This document shows positions 16,320 to 22,292 of a stretch of 23,030 nt of DNA, one piece after another. The notes under the pieces are model-generated. The model was not told the origin of the DNA. It searched no databases and worked only from the letters and a program-made list of their open reading frames with translations. Where the stretch lies: NCBI GenBank assembly GCA_902509805.1, contig CABWZL010000012.1, positions 1 to 23,030 of the forward strand. Reading direction: 5' to 3'. The translations under genes and the position numbers were made by a program. Source of the DNA: an uncultured Bacteroidota bacterium. GTDB taxonomy: Bacteria; Bacteroidota; Bacteroidia; Flavobacteriales; Flavobacteriaceae. Within the stretch, counting starts at the first letter, position 1; each line of letters starts with the position of its first letter.

Positions 16320-16928
16320 ATGCAGTCTCCTATAAAAGTTTTTAGTGATTGGGTAATAAGTGGAAAAGATGAGGGTATGCAAAAAGGTCATTCTCCAGCT
16401 GTAAAAAACATGATTGAGTATTCAACTAAAGAATTAAATGATTATAGTTTTATAGATGCTGGGTGTGGTAATGGTTGGGTTATAAGAAATATAGGTTCAG
16501 ACCCTAAATGTAATAAAGCAATTGGAGTAGATGGTTCTTCTAATATGATTGAAAAAGCCAAAAAACTTGATAGAAAAAACCAATATTTCTGTACTGACCT
16601 GATGAATTGGAGTCCAAATAAAAAAGTTAATATAGTTCATTCAATGGAAGTCTTCTATTATTTTGAAAAACCTGATAAACTCATCCAACATGTCTATGAC
16701 AGCTGGATACTTGAAGGAGGAAGGCTAATAATGGGCATTGATTATTACCACGAAAATAAGCCTTCACATACGTGGAAAGAAGATTGCTGTATTACTACCA
16801 TGAAGATGTTTGAAAAAAATGATTGGGTAAGTTTTTTTAAAACAGCAGGTTTTAAAAATCTAGAATCATGGTGTCATGGAAAAGATGGTGAATGGAATGG
16901 TACTTTAATTGTTTCTGGAATCAAGTAG
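16320..16928 (+). CDS. Class I SAM-dependent methyltransferase
   Basis: A 202-residue Rossmann-fold methyltransferase. Motif I, FIDAGCGNGW, lies at 44-53 and the acidic ribose-binding motif AIGVDGSSNMIEKA at 67-80; the post-II segment VHSMEVFYYFEKP follows. The N-terminal part (VFSDWVISGKDEGMQKGHSPAVKNMI) recalls small uncharacterised methyltransferases rather than UbiE or rRNA enzymes. The substrate is unknown. It is the last gene of the 14114-16928 run, one base after the phosphatase. Its final 24 bases overlap the 3' end of the convergent FMN reductase gene, so both coding ends are constrained by the same DNA. Confidence 0.88.
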   Translation: MQSPIKVFSDWVISGKDEGMQKGHSPAVKNMIEYSTKELNDYSFIDAGCGNGWVIRNIGSDPKCNKAIGVDGSSNMIEKAKKLDRKNQYFCTDLMNWSPNKKVNIVHSMEVFYYFEKPDKLIQHVYDSWILEGGRLIMGIDYYHENKPSHTWKEDCCITTMKMFEKNDWVSFFKTAGFKNLESWCHGKDGEWNGTLIVSGIK

Positions 16929-17468
16929 CGCTATCCCTACTTGTTTTTTAAACTCTAAAATTTGTTTGTCAAGTTCCGTGTCTAATTTTTGATTGATAAT
17001 GCCTAATTCTTCAGAAAAATTTTCATAAAAACTTGGGAGAATAAAATGCGGAATATCAAAATTGCTTTGTCTTGAAAAACGAGGCAAGGCTGTTTCAAGT
17101 ACACTTTGTCCTCCGCGTGCACCATCACTTGTAGACATCAATAAAATAGGTTTATTACTCCAGACAATTTTTTCAATAACTGATATCCAGTCATAAATAT
17201 TTTTGAAGGCTGAAGTATACGATCCATTGTGTTCTGCTAGCGAGATAACTAAGCCTGAACAATCATTTACAATTTTCTTAAACTCTAGTGCTTTTTGTGG
17301 AACGCCCTCTTCAGAGTGCCTGTCTTCACTATAAATAGGCATTTCAAAGTCGTTAAGATCAAGAATAATTGCTTCTTGAGCAGTAATTTTATTTGCTACA
17401 AAAGAAGCAAGTCTCTTGTTAATGGAATTTTTTGAGGACGAGCCCCCAAAGGCTATAATTTTATTCAT
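16905..17468 (-). CDS. NAD(P)H-dependent FMN reductase, flavodoxin-like
   Basis: A 187-residue protein of the NADPH-dependent FMN reductase/azoreductase family (PF03358). The flavin phosphate loop is GGSSSKNSINKRLA at 8-21, the middle part has AEHNGSYTSAFKNIYDWIS at 78-96, where the flavin ring docks, and STSDGARGGQSVLE at 112-125 completes the site. It should transfer electrons from NAD(P)H through FMN to quinones, iron or another small acceptor in the cytoplasm. Its ATG shares a base with the stop of the upstream CDGSH gene (TAATG), so it is probably translated with it. It is the third gene of the yceI - CDGSH - reductase unit, which hints that the iron-sulfur peptide and the reductase may exchange electrons. 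Confidence 0.88.
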   Translation of the reverse strand: MNKIIAFGGSSSKNSINKRLASFVANKITAQEAIILDLNDFEMPIYSEDRHSEEGVPQKALEFKKIVNDCSGLVISLAEHNGSYTSAFKNIYDWISVIEKIVWSNKPILLMSTSDGARGGQSVLETALPRFSRQSNFDIPHFILPSFYENFSEELGIINQKLDTELDKQILEFKKQVGIALLDSRNN

Positions 17469-17551
17469 TATTTATTTAAATGTGATCCGTCACAGTATCC
17501 ATCAGGATTCTGTGTATTACCACATCCACATTTTGGTCTCTTTGAATTCAT
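17468..17551 (-). CDS. 27-residue CDGSH-type iron-sulfur peptide
   Basis: A very small gene missed by ordinary length cut-offs. The peptide starts MNSKRPKCGCGNTQNPD and ends GYCDGSHLNK. It contains the CDGSH motif: C8-x-C10, T13, P16, C20-D-G-S-H24. These three cysteines and one histidine are the [2Fe-2S] ligands in mitoNEET-type proteins. Compared with the usual C-x-C-x2-(S/T)-x3-P-x-C-D-G-(S/A/T)-H, the C10-C20 spacing is one residue longer. Outside the motif almost nothing remains, so it would have to bind its cluster as a dimer or with a partner. Position supports a real gene: it starts one base after the yceI stop, and its TAA overlaps the reductase ATG. Homologues are usually 40 to 80 residues. 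Function is unknown; an electron-transfer or cluster-sensing role is inference. Confidence 0.85.
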   Translation of the reverse strand: MNSKRPKCGCGNTQNPDGYCDGSHLNK

Positions 17552-17552
17552 A

Positions 17553-18164
17553 TTACAAGGTTTTTAAGTTTATTGCAAGTTCTATATCGTCGTAAATTAA
17601 TTTGTCACCAAGATTTTCAAAAAATGTTCCTGATCTAAACTTTACTTCATATTTAGATCTGTCAAAAACCAGATTTGCTTTCCATCCATCATTAGAATTT
17701 AACATTTCAAATTCAACTGGATGGGTAAAAGTTTTAATGGTTAACTCTCCTGAAACCATCCATTTACCTTCAGATACAGATTCTGAGCTAATGATTGATA
17801 GTAAAGCTGTCGGATGTGATTCAACAGAAAAGAAATCATCTGATTTTAAATGAGCTTCTAATCTTGGTCTGCGCTCTTCTGGTAAATCTTGATTATCAAT
17901 TGTTGTCATATCTACAACAAATTCACCGCCAGAAATCAAGCCACTCTTTACTTCAAATTGGCCAGAGGCAAAGTAAATATTACCAAAGTGTAAAGAAGTT
18001 GTGATTTCTCTTCCTGTCCACACAATTAAGCTTTTATCTGTATTTACAGTATATGTAGCATCTGAAGCTTGTTGAACAGTGTCTGTAGAAATCTCTGATT
18101 GACTTGTATTTAAATTACAAGAGGCAAGAGCAGTAAACATTAATAAAGCGAATATTTTTTTCAT
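17553..18164 (-). CDS. YceI-like lipoprotein
   Basis: Member of the YceI family, beta-barrel lipocalin-like proteins that bind isoprenoid or other hydrophobic ligands in the periplasm. The 203-residue protein has a lipoprotein signal with lipobox LASC (C16). The domain runs from ADATYTVNTDKSLIVWTGRE to the C-terminus and includes GGEFVVDMTTIDNQDL (79-94) and HLKSDDFFSVESHPTALLSI, both typical of the family. Many Bacteroidota encode several paralogues. It is the first gene of the operon with the CDGSH peptide and the FMN reductase, and diverges from the HTH regulator across an operator-rich region. A half-palindrome of the operator type lies 15 bases upstream of its ATG, so repression by that regulator is plausible. 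Confidence 0.9.
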   Translation of the reverse strand: MKKIFALLMFTALASCNLNTSQSEISTDTVQQASDATYTVNTDKSLIVWTGREITTSLHFGNIYFASGQFEVKSGLISGGEFVVDMTTIDNQDLPEERRPRLEAHLKSDDFFSVESHPTALLSIISSESVSEGKWMVSGELTIKTFTHPVEFEMLNSNDGWKANLVFDRSKYEVKFRSGTFFENLGDKLIYDDIELAINLKTL

Positions 18165-18179
18165 TTAATTTAAAATTTA

Positions 18180-18193
18180 TGTAAAACTATACA
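18180..18193. promoter_or_regulatory. Operator-like element upstream of yceI
   Basis: TGTAAA-AC-TATACA: the same half-sites as in the 18-base operators upstream of the HTH gene, but with a 2-base instead of 6-base spacer. It lies 15 bases before the yceI start, where a promoter would be. The changed spacer makes it a weaker candidate. Confidence 0.35.
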
Positions 18194-18215
18194 AATCAAT
18201 AAGTGAGATTGATTA

Positions 18216-18229
18216 TAAAACTAGTTTTA
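18216..18229. repeat. 14-base perfect palindrome in the yceI-HTH intergenic region
   Basis: TAAAACTAGTTTTA reads the same on both strands. It sits between the two divergent genes, outside the TGTAAA operator set, and has a different core. It could bind another dimeric regulator or be chance in AT-rich DNA. Confidence 0.4.
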
Positions 18230-18280
18230 ATGATTATTTAACATCTATTTGATATATAGTTAAAGGCTATTTTTAATAAA

Positions 18281-18397
18281 TGTAAAATAAACTATACATT
18301 TATAATGTAAAGTTAGTTTAACATTAATGTAAATTATTAAACAATGTAAAGTTTCTTTTACAAAATAATTTATTATATTTGTAAAGTTAATTTTACA
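18281..18397. promoter_or_regulatory. Cluster of TGTAAA-N6-TTTACA operators
   Basis: Four 18-base inverted repeats and one half-site. They lie at 18281-18298 (second half TATACA), 18306-18323 (second half TTAACA), 18345-18362 (perfect, spacer GTTTCT) and 18380-18397 (perfect, spacer GTTAAT). A lone half-site TGTAAA is at 18328-18333. The last copy ends one base before the regulator's ATG and overlaps its predicted promoter. This is the arrangement expected for autorepression by a small dimeric XRE-type protein. Rest of the 234-base gap: the palindrome at 18216 and no further gene. Confidence 0.75.
18374..18381 (+). promoter_or_regulatory. Predicted promoter -7 box for the HTH-Stealth operon
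   Basis: TATATTTG matches TANNTTTG exactly, 17 bases before the ATG. Its last two bases are the first two of the operator at 18380-18397, so a bound regulator would block it. A second perfect operator covers the -33 region (18345-18362). Confidence 0.6.
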
Positions 18398-18398
18398 T

Positions 18399-18593
18399 AT
18401 GCTGGTAAATAGAGTTAAAGATTTCAGAAAAGGCATCAATCTAACCCAAGAAGAACTTGCTGCCAGAGCAGGCGTAAGTAGGCAAACTATTATTTCGATT
18501 GAAAAAAATAAATTTGTGCCTGGTTTAGATGTTGCAATGAAAATATCAAAATCACTAAATACGCCTATTGATAAACTTTTTTATTTTGTTTAA
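18399..18593 (+). CDS. Small XRE/Cro-family transcriptional regulator
   Basis: A 64-residue protein consisting almost entirely of one helix-turn-helix domain of the XRE type. The scaffold is LTQEELAARAGV at 15-26 and the recognition helix SRQTIISIEKNKF at 27-39, followed by PGLDVAMKISKSLNTPIDKLFYF. It matches the short YgzD-like regulators that act as dimers and often repress their own gene. The ATG at 18399 lies right after a perfect operator. In many bacteria such a gene is followed by a membrane-protein gene; here its TAA is followed directly (no gap) by a Stealth-type transferase gene, which should therefore share its control. Confidence 0.93.
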   Translation: MLVNRVKDFRKGINLTQEELAARAGVSRQTIISIEKNKFVPGLDVAMKISKSLNTPIDKLFYFV

Positions 18594-19541
18594 ATGGAAA
18601 AAATAGACGCTGTCATAACCTGGGTTGATGGATTGGACCCTAAGTATCAACTAAAATACCAGAGCCTTCTTAAAAACCACGGTGATTTTAAAAAACAGTA
18701 TATGCAGGCTGACGAGATTGATTTTTGCGTCTTATCCATTATAAAAAATGCTCCTTTTATAAGAAAAATATTTATCGTAACTGATAGCCAATCTCCTGCC
18801 CTCGATGAAACAAAGAGGCTAGCATCGTTAGATAAGGTTGAAATTATAGACCACAAAGAAATTTTTTCTGGACTTGAAGGTTTTTTACCAACATTTAACA
18901 TTAGATCAATCGATGCTGTTCTATACAGAATAAAGGATCTTTCAGAAAAATTCATATACTTTAATGACGATATGTTTTTAATAAAAGAAAGCAATCCAGG
19001 CGACTGGTTCATAAACAACAATGCTGTTTTAACGGGAAACTGGGCCAAAACATATAATATTCAGCCGTTAAAGAAAATAGCAAAATTGCTCAAAAGAATT
19101 CTTAAAAGCAGACCTAGCTATAATCACGCGCAGTCAAAAGCAGCAAACATAGTCGGGTTTGATAAAAAATATTTCAAATCTTACCATAGCGGAAGGCCTC
19201 AGGTGAAATCTGTTATTAAAAAATTTTACGACAATAATCCTAAAATACTTAAAAGACAATTGAGCTATAAGTTTAGAAACGACAAGCAATATATGCCCTA
19301 CAGCCTTTGTTGGCATCTTTTAATTAAAGCGGAGCAATATGAAGCCGCAAACAAAAACAGGCTAATAGAGATTGAAAAAATACGGAATCTAGGGCCGGGA
19401 AAACTTAAAAAGATTTTGCTTGATATTGACCACAACACAAAAGCTCAGTTTTTAAATGTTCAAGATCTGAATTATGCCTCAAAAGAAACAGCTAAAGTTT
19501 TTAAAGATTGGCTAAGAAATAAACTAGCCGGAAAAAATTAG
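18594..19541 (+). CDS. Stealth-family hexose-phosphate transferase
   Basis: The 315-residue protein belongs to the Stealth family (capsular-polysaccharide phosphotransferases related to GlcNAc-1-phosphotransferase), which transfers sugar-1-phosphate from a nucleotide sugar to build phosphodiester-linked glycans. Region CR1 is DAVITWVDGLDP at 5-16. CR2 runs from FLPTFNIRSIDAVLYRI to the acidic FNDDMF (97-128), and CR3 includes NHAQSKAANIVGFDKKYF and YHSGRP near 177-202. No membrane segment or signal peptide is visible, as expected for a cytosolic surface-glycan enzyme. No other glycan genes are nearby, so its acceptor is unknown. The last 4 bases overlap the convergent aminotransferase gene. 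Confidence 0.9.
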   Translation: MEKIDAVITWVDGLDPKYQLKYQSLLKNHGDFKKQYMQADEIDFCVLSIIKNAPFIRKIFIVTDSQSPALDETKRLASLDKVEIIDHKEIFSGLEGFLPTFNIRSIDAVLYRIKDLSEKFIYFNDDMFLIKESNPGDWFINNNAVLTGNWAKTYNIQPLKKIAKLLKRILKSRPSYNHAQSKAANIVGFDKKYFKSYHSGRPQVKSVIKKFYDNNPKILKRQLSYKFRNDKQYMPYSLCWHLLIKAEQYEAANKNRLIEIEKIRNLGPGKLKKILLDIDHNTKAQFLNVQDLNYASKETAKVFKDWLRNKLAGKN

Positions 19542-20752
19542 ATTGATTTTATCACCTCGATTACCCTGTTAATTTCCTGTTTAGTGTTATACAATGAAAT
19601 ACCAAGCCTAGTAACCCCTCCTTTGCTCTCCAAGCCTAGTTTTTGTATTGCTTTAAGTGCATAAAAATGACCATCCCAGGCACATATGTTTTTGCTGGCT
19701 AGCTTTTTACAAACTTCTTGAGCAGAGAAATCGTTATGAACAAACGAAACTGTTGGTGTTCTTTTTTTGCTTGAAAAATCAGGCCCAATCACAGTTATTT
19801 TTTCAAGATTTCGGAGCGAAGTATAAAGGTGTTTTGCAAGCTCAAATTCATGACTACTAATTTTTTGATATGCACTTTCAAGCTTTTCTCTTAAAGAGGC
19901 TCCTTCTCCGATAGATGATATAAAGTCAATTGCAGAGGCTACACCTGAACAAGCGGCATGATTTAGGGTTCCAGTCTCTATAATATATGGAGCTGCCTGA
20001 TCCTGAACTATAAGCCTGTCTGTCTTTAAGGTTTCCAGAAGGCCTGGCCTAGAATATAGAAAGCTAACGTGTGGGCCATAAAACTTATATGCAGAGCACA
20101 ACATGAAATCACAACCAAGCTCTTGAACATTTATTGAAAAATGTGGTGCATAATGAACAGCGTCTAAAAGAAACAGACAGCTCTTATCCGCTAAGTATTT
20201 TCCAATCTTAATAAAATCATTGAGCGTGCCAAGAGCGTTGGAGGACATTCCCATGCACACCATTACTGTTTTTTCGTTTATTTTGTTTTTAAAGTCTGAA
20301 TAATCCAGAACACCGGTGTCTAAAAGCTCAACCTCAACCAGCTTGACGCCCACCTCTTCTAAAACCCTCCAGGGACCTCTGTTTGCCTCGTGGTCTAGCT
20401 CGGTGATTATAACCTCGTCCCCTTTTTTAAATTTTCTCGACAAAGCTCTAGCTAAACTATAATTTAAAGTTGTCATGTTTTGCCCAATAGATATTGTGCT
20501 TGGTCCTTCAGATCCAAATAAATCGGAGACTCTTTCTCTTAGACCGTCCATCATGAAGTCAGTTTCTTTACTTGTAGCAAATTCACCATGTGTGTTTGCG
20601 TTTGACCTAATGTAGTACTGTGAAACTCCTTCTATTACTTGAATTGGAACCTGAGTGCCTCCTGGACCATCTAGATATATAATTTGATTTGTGTTTTTAT
20701 CCACCCTGCTTAATGAAGGAAAATAATCTCTAATTTTTTCTGAATTTATCAT
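19538..20752 (-). CDS. Class V aminotransferase, cysteine desulfurase-like (VC1184 type)
   Basis: PLP-dependent enzyme of aminotransferase class V, closest by signature to the cysteine-desulfurase-like subfamily TIGR01976. The 404-residue protein begins IIYLDGPGGTQVP (24-36), and has TELDHEANRGPW (117-128, with H121 stacking on PLP), LLDAVHYAPH (195-204, with D197 contacting the PLP nitrogen) and the Schiff-base lysine K223 in CSAYKFYGPHVS. No catalytic cysteine loop typical of IscS or SufS is obvious, and no suf genes are nearby, so housekeeping Fe-S assembly is unlikely. The real reaction is unknown. It is the last gene of a minus-strand operon, 22 bases after the YqaA-type gene. Confidence 0.87.
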   Translation of the reverse strand: MINSEKIRDYFPSLSRVDKNTNQIIYLDGPGGTQVPIQVIEGVSQYYIRSNANTHGEFATSKETDFMMDGLRERVSDLFGSEGPSTISIGQNMTTLNYSLARALSRKFKKGDEVIITELDHEANRGPWRVLEEVGVKLVEVELLDTGVLDYSDFKNKINEKTVMVCMGMSSNALGTLNDFIKIGKYLADKSCLFLLDAVHYAPHFSINVQELGCDFMLCSAYKFYGPHVSFLYSRPGLLETLKTDRLIVQDQAAPYIIETGTLNHAACSGVASAIDFISSIGEGASLREKLESAYQKISSHEFELAKHLYTSLRNLEKITVIGPDFSSKKRTPTVSFVHNDFSAQEVCKKLASKNICAWDGHFYALKAIQKLGLESKGGVTRLGISLYNTKQEINRVIEVIKSI

Positions 20753-20774
20753 ATTATAAATTTAATATAGTTTT

Positions 20775-21236
20775 TTATAAACTATTGTAAAAGCTCATTC
20801 CAGAAAAGGTAACGTAGGTCCAGACTAAATATCTGGTCCCTTTTCCTATTAACATCCATACCGCAACACTTATTGGGTTGGTTTTAAAAATCCCAAGACC
20901 AACAGCAAGGGGGTCTCCAATAAAAGGAATCCAACAAAAAAAGGCAAGAGGGGCGCCCCAACTATCAACTTTAGGTTTAAGCCTTTCGAGTGTTGCAGTT
21001 TTAATTTTTAAGTGTTTCTCAATTAAACTCCATTTTCCAAGCCAGCCCATATAGAAACAGGAAAGACCACCAAACCAATTTCCAATTGTTGCAACCAGCA
21101 ACACTGATCCAAGATTATATTGATTAACTATCATTAAGCTTAAAAGAGCTTCGGAAGAAAGAAAGGGAGTGATGGTAGCAGCAAGAAAGCTAGCAAAAAA
21201 AAGCCCTAGATATCCCCATTCTGCAAAACTTTCCAT
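20775..21236 (-). CDS. YqaA/DedA-family membrane protein
   Basis: Small integral membrane protein (153 residues) of the YqaA branch of the DedA/VTT (SNARE-associated) superfamily. The family is linked to membrane lipid or undecaprenyl-phosphate handling and membrane potential; this member's job is unknown. Hydrophobic segments lie near 7-33, 40-62, about 95-115 and 122-148. Between them sits the signature WIPFIGDPLAVGLGIF at 102-117, and a positively charged loop (EKHLKIKTATLERLKPKVDSW) at about 73-93. It lies 6 bases after the propeller gene and 22 before the aminotransferase gene. Confidence 0.85.
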   Translation of the reverse strand: MESFAEWGYLGLFFASFLAATITPFLSSEALLSLMIVNQYNLGSVLLVATIGNWFGGLSCFYMGWLGKWSLIEKHLKIKTATLERLKPKVDSWGAPLAFFCWIPFIGDPLAVGLGIFKTNPISVAVWMLIGKGTRYLVWTYVTFSGMSFYNSL

Positions 21237-21242
21237 AAAAAA

Positions 21243-22292
21243 TTATTCTTCAATTTTCCAAAAAGCTATTCCTCCAGCTTGTTTTCCAATTTTTAAAGAG
21301 CTAACTACCTTGGCTTTTTTTAAATCTATTGCGTCTATAATTCCTGGCTCGCCCCCAACACCCTCAACAGTAACAAACGCATACTTGCTGTCTGGCGAAA
21401 TTACAACCCCATGAGTAACGCTAGAGTTGTTTGAAACAATAGAGGGGGTTTTTTTGTCAATCTCCCAGACTAAAGTTTTTGCATCTCCTTTTAATGTTGC
21501 TACTAAGAATTTACCATTTGAAGAAATATCAATATTATAGGGTCCCTTTCCCGTATCAATTCTGTTCGTGATTTTCCATGAGTCTGTATCAATTTCAATG
21601 ATTTCATTAGAACCGTTTCCAGCTACATAAACCTTAGGCTTTGTTGGGTGTGGTGTAACCCAAGTTGGTTTAACAGGAGAGTGGTGCATTCCTTTATGAT
21701 TCATCTTGCCTCCTTTATCAAGACTTAAAGTTCTGTTTACCTCGAGGGTCAAGGCGTCTACCTCAAAAAGCTCGCCAGACATCATAGCAACAGAGTATTG
21801 AAACCTGCCATTTGGTGACAACCTAGAGCCGTGGGGCATTACTCCAGTTTGAATTTGCTTAATCTCAGTCATTGTTTCAGGGTCAACGACAGAAACAGTG
21901 CTTGGCTTCATTTTTCCGTGTAAATTAAAGTTTACACAATACAATAAGCCTGTTAGACTAGATATTTGCATTGAAGCAGGAAACATGCCCAAGGTAGTCT
22001 TGTCTACTGGCCTATTTGTAGCAGTTGAGTATTTCACAAGAGATCCATATGGATTTCCATGGGCTAAAGATAAATACCAATATTTTCCAGATGGATCGAC
22101 TGTTAATCCGTGGGGACCTTCAATCTCTGTTTTCATAATACCAACAGGAATTCTCTCTTCCTCAGTTATTGTTTTTCCATCAAAGCTTAATAGCGAAACC
22201 GTATCATCAGATTCTGCTGCTGCATAAAAATAGTATTCTTGACTATAGCCTATTGAGGCGGTAAATAAAAATAATAATAGAAGTAGTCTCAT
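21243..22292 (-). CDS. Secreted YVTN-type beta-propeller protein
   Basis: A 349-residue secreted protein with a Sec signal (MRLLLLLFLFTASIGYSQ, cleavage near 18) followed by repeats of about 40-50 residues of the YVTN/YncE propeller kind. Blade-start signatures include GPHGLTVDPSGKYWY (59-73), MPHGSRLSPNGRFQY (152-166), KPTWVTPHPTKPKVYV (208-223), GPYNIDISSNGKFLV (250-264) and VTHGVVISPDSKYAF (292-306). About seven blades fit the length. Histidines recur at the same spot in several blades (H61, H154, H215, H294), and a Met/His-rich loop MNHKGMHHSP lies at 197-206, which could bind metal. Stop of the LVIVD gene and this ATG abut (TAAATG). Function is unknown. Confidence 0.85.
   Translation of the reverse strand: MRLLLLLFLFTASIGYSQEYYFYAAAESDDTVSLLSFDGKTITEEERIPVGIMKTEIEGPHGLTVDPSGKYWYLSLAHGNPYGSLVKYSTATNRPVDKTTLGMFPASMQISSLTGLLYCVNFNLHGKMKPSTVSVVDPETMTEIKQIQTGVMPHGSRLSPNGRFQYSVAMMSGELFEVDALTLEVNRTLSLDKGGKMNHKGMHHSPVKPTWVTPHPTKPKVYVAGNGSNEIIEIDTDSWKITNRIDTGKGPYNIDISSNGKFLVATLKGDAKTLVWEIDKKTPSIVSNNSSVTHGVVISPDSKYAFVTVEGVGGEPGIIDAIDLKKAKVVSSLKIGKQAGGIAFWKIEE

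Noticed and set aside
18281..18397. Short repeats resembling a degenerate CRISPR array
   Set aside because: The repeats are 18-base palindromes with irregular spacing of 17 to 35 bases, sit in a promoter, and no cas gene is present.
18647..19048. 133-codon minus-strand frame inside the Stealth gene
   Set aside because: Shadow of the conserved Stealth regions; composition is not that of a plausible protein.
19538..20752. Housekeeping SufS cysteine desulfurase
   Set aside because: Signature belongs to the VC1184-like subfamily, and no suf or isc genes adjoin it.
21898..22227. 109-codon plus-strand frame in the propeller gene
   Set aside because: Opposite to blade repeats with clear family signatures; no independent support.
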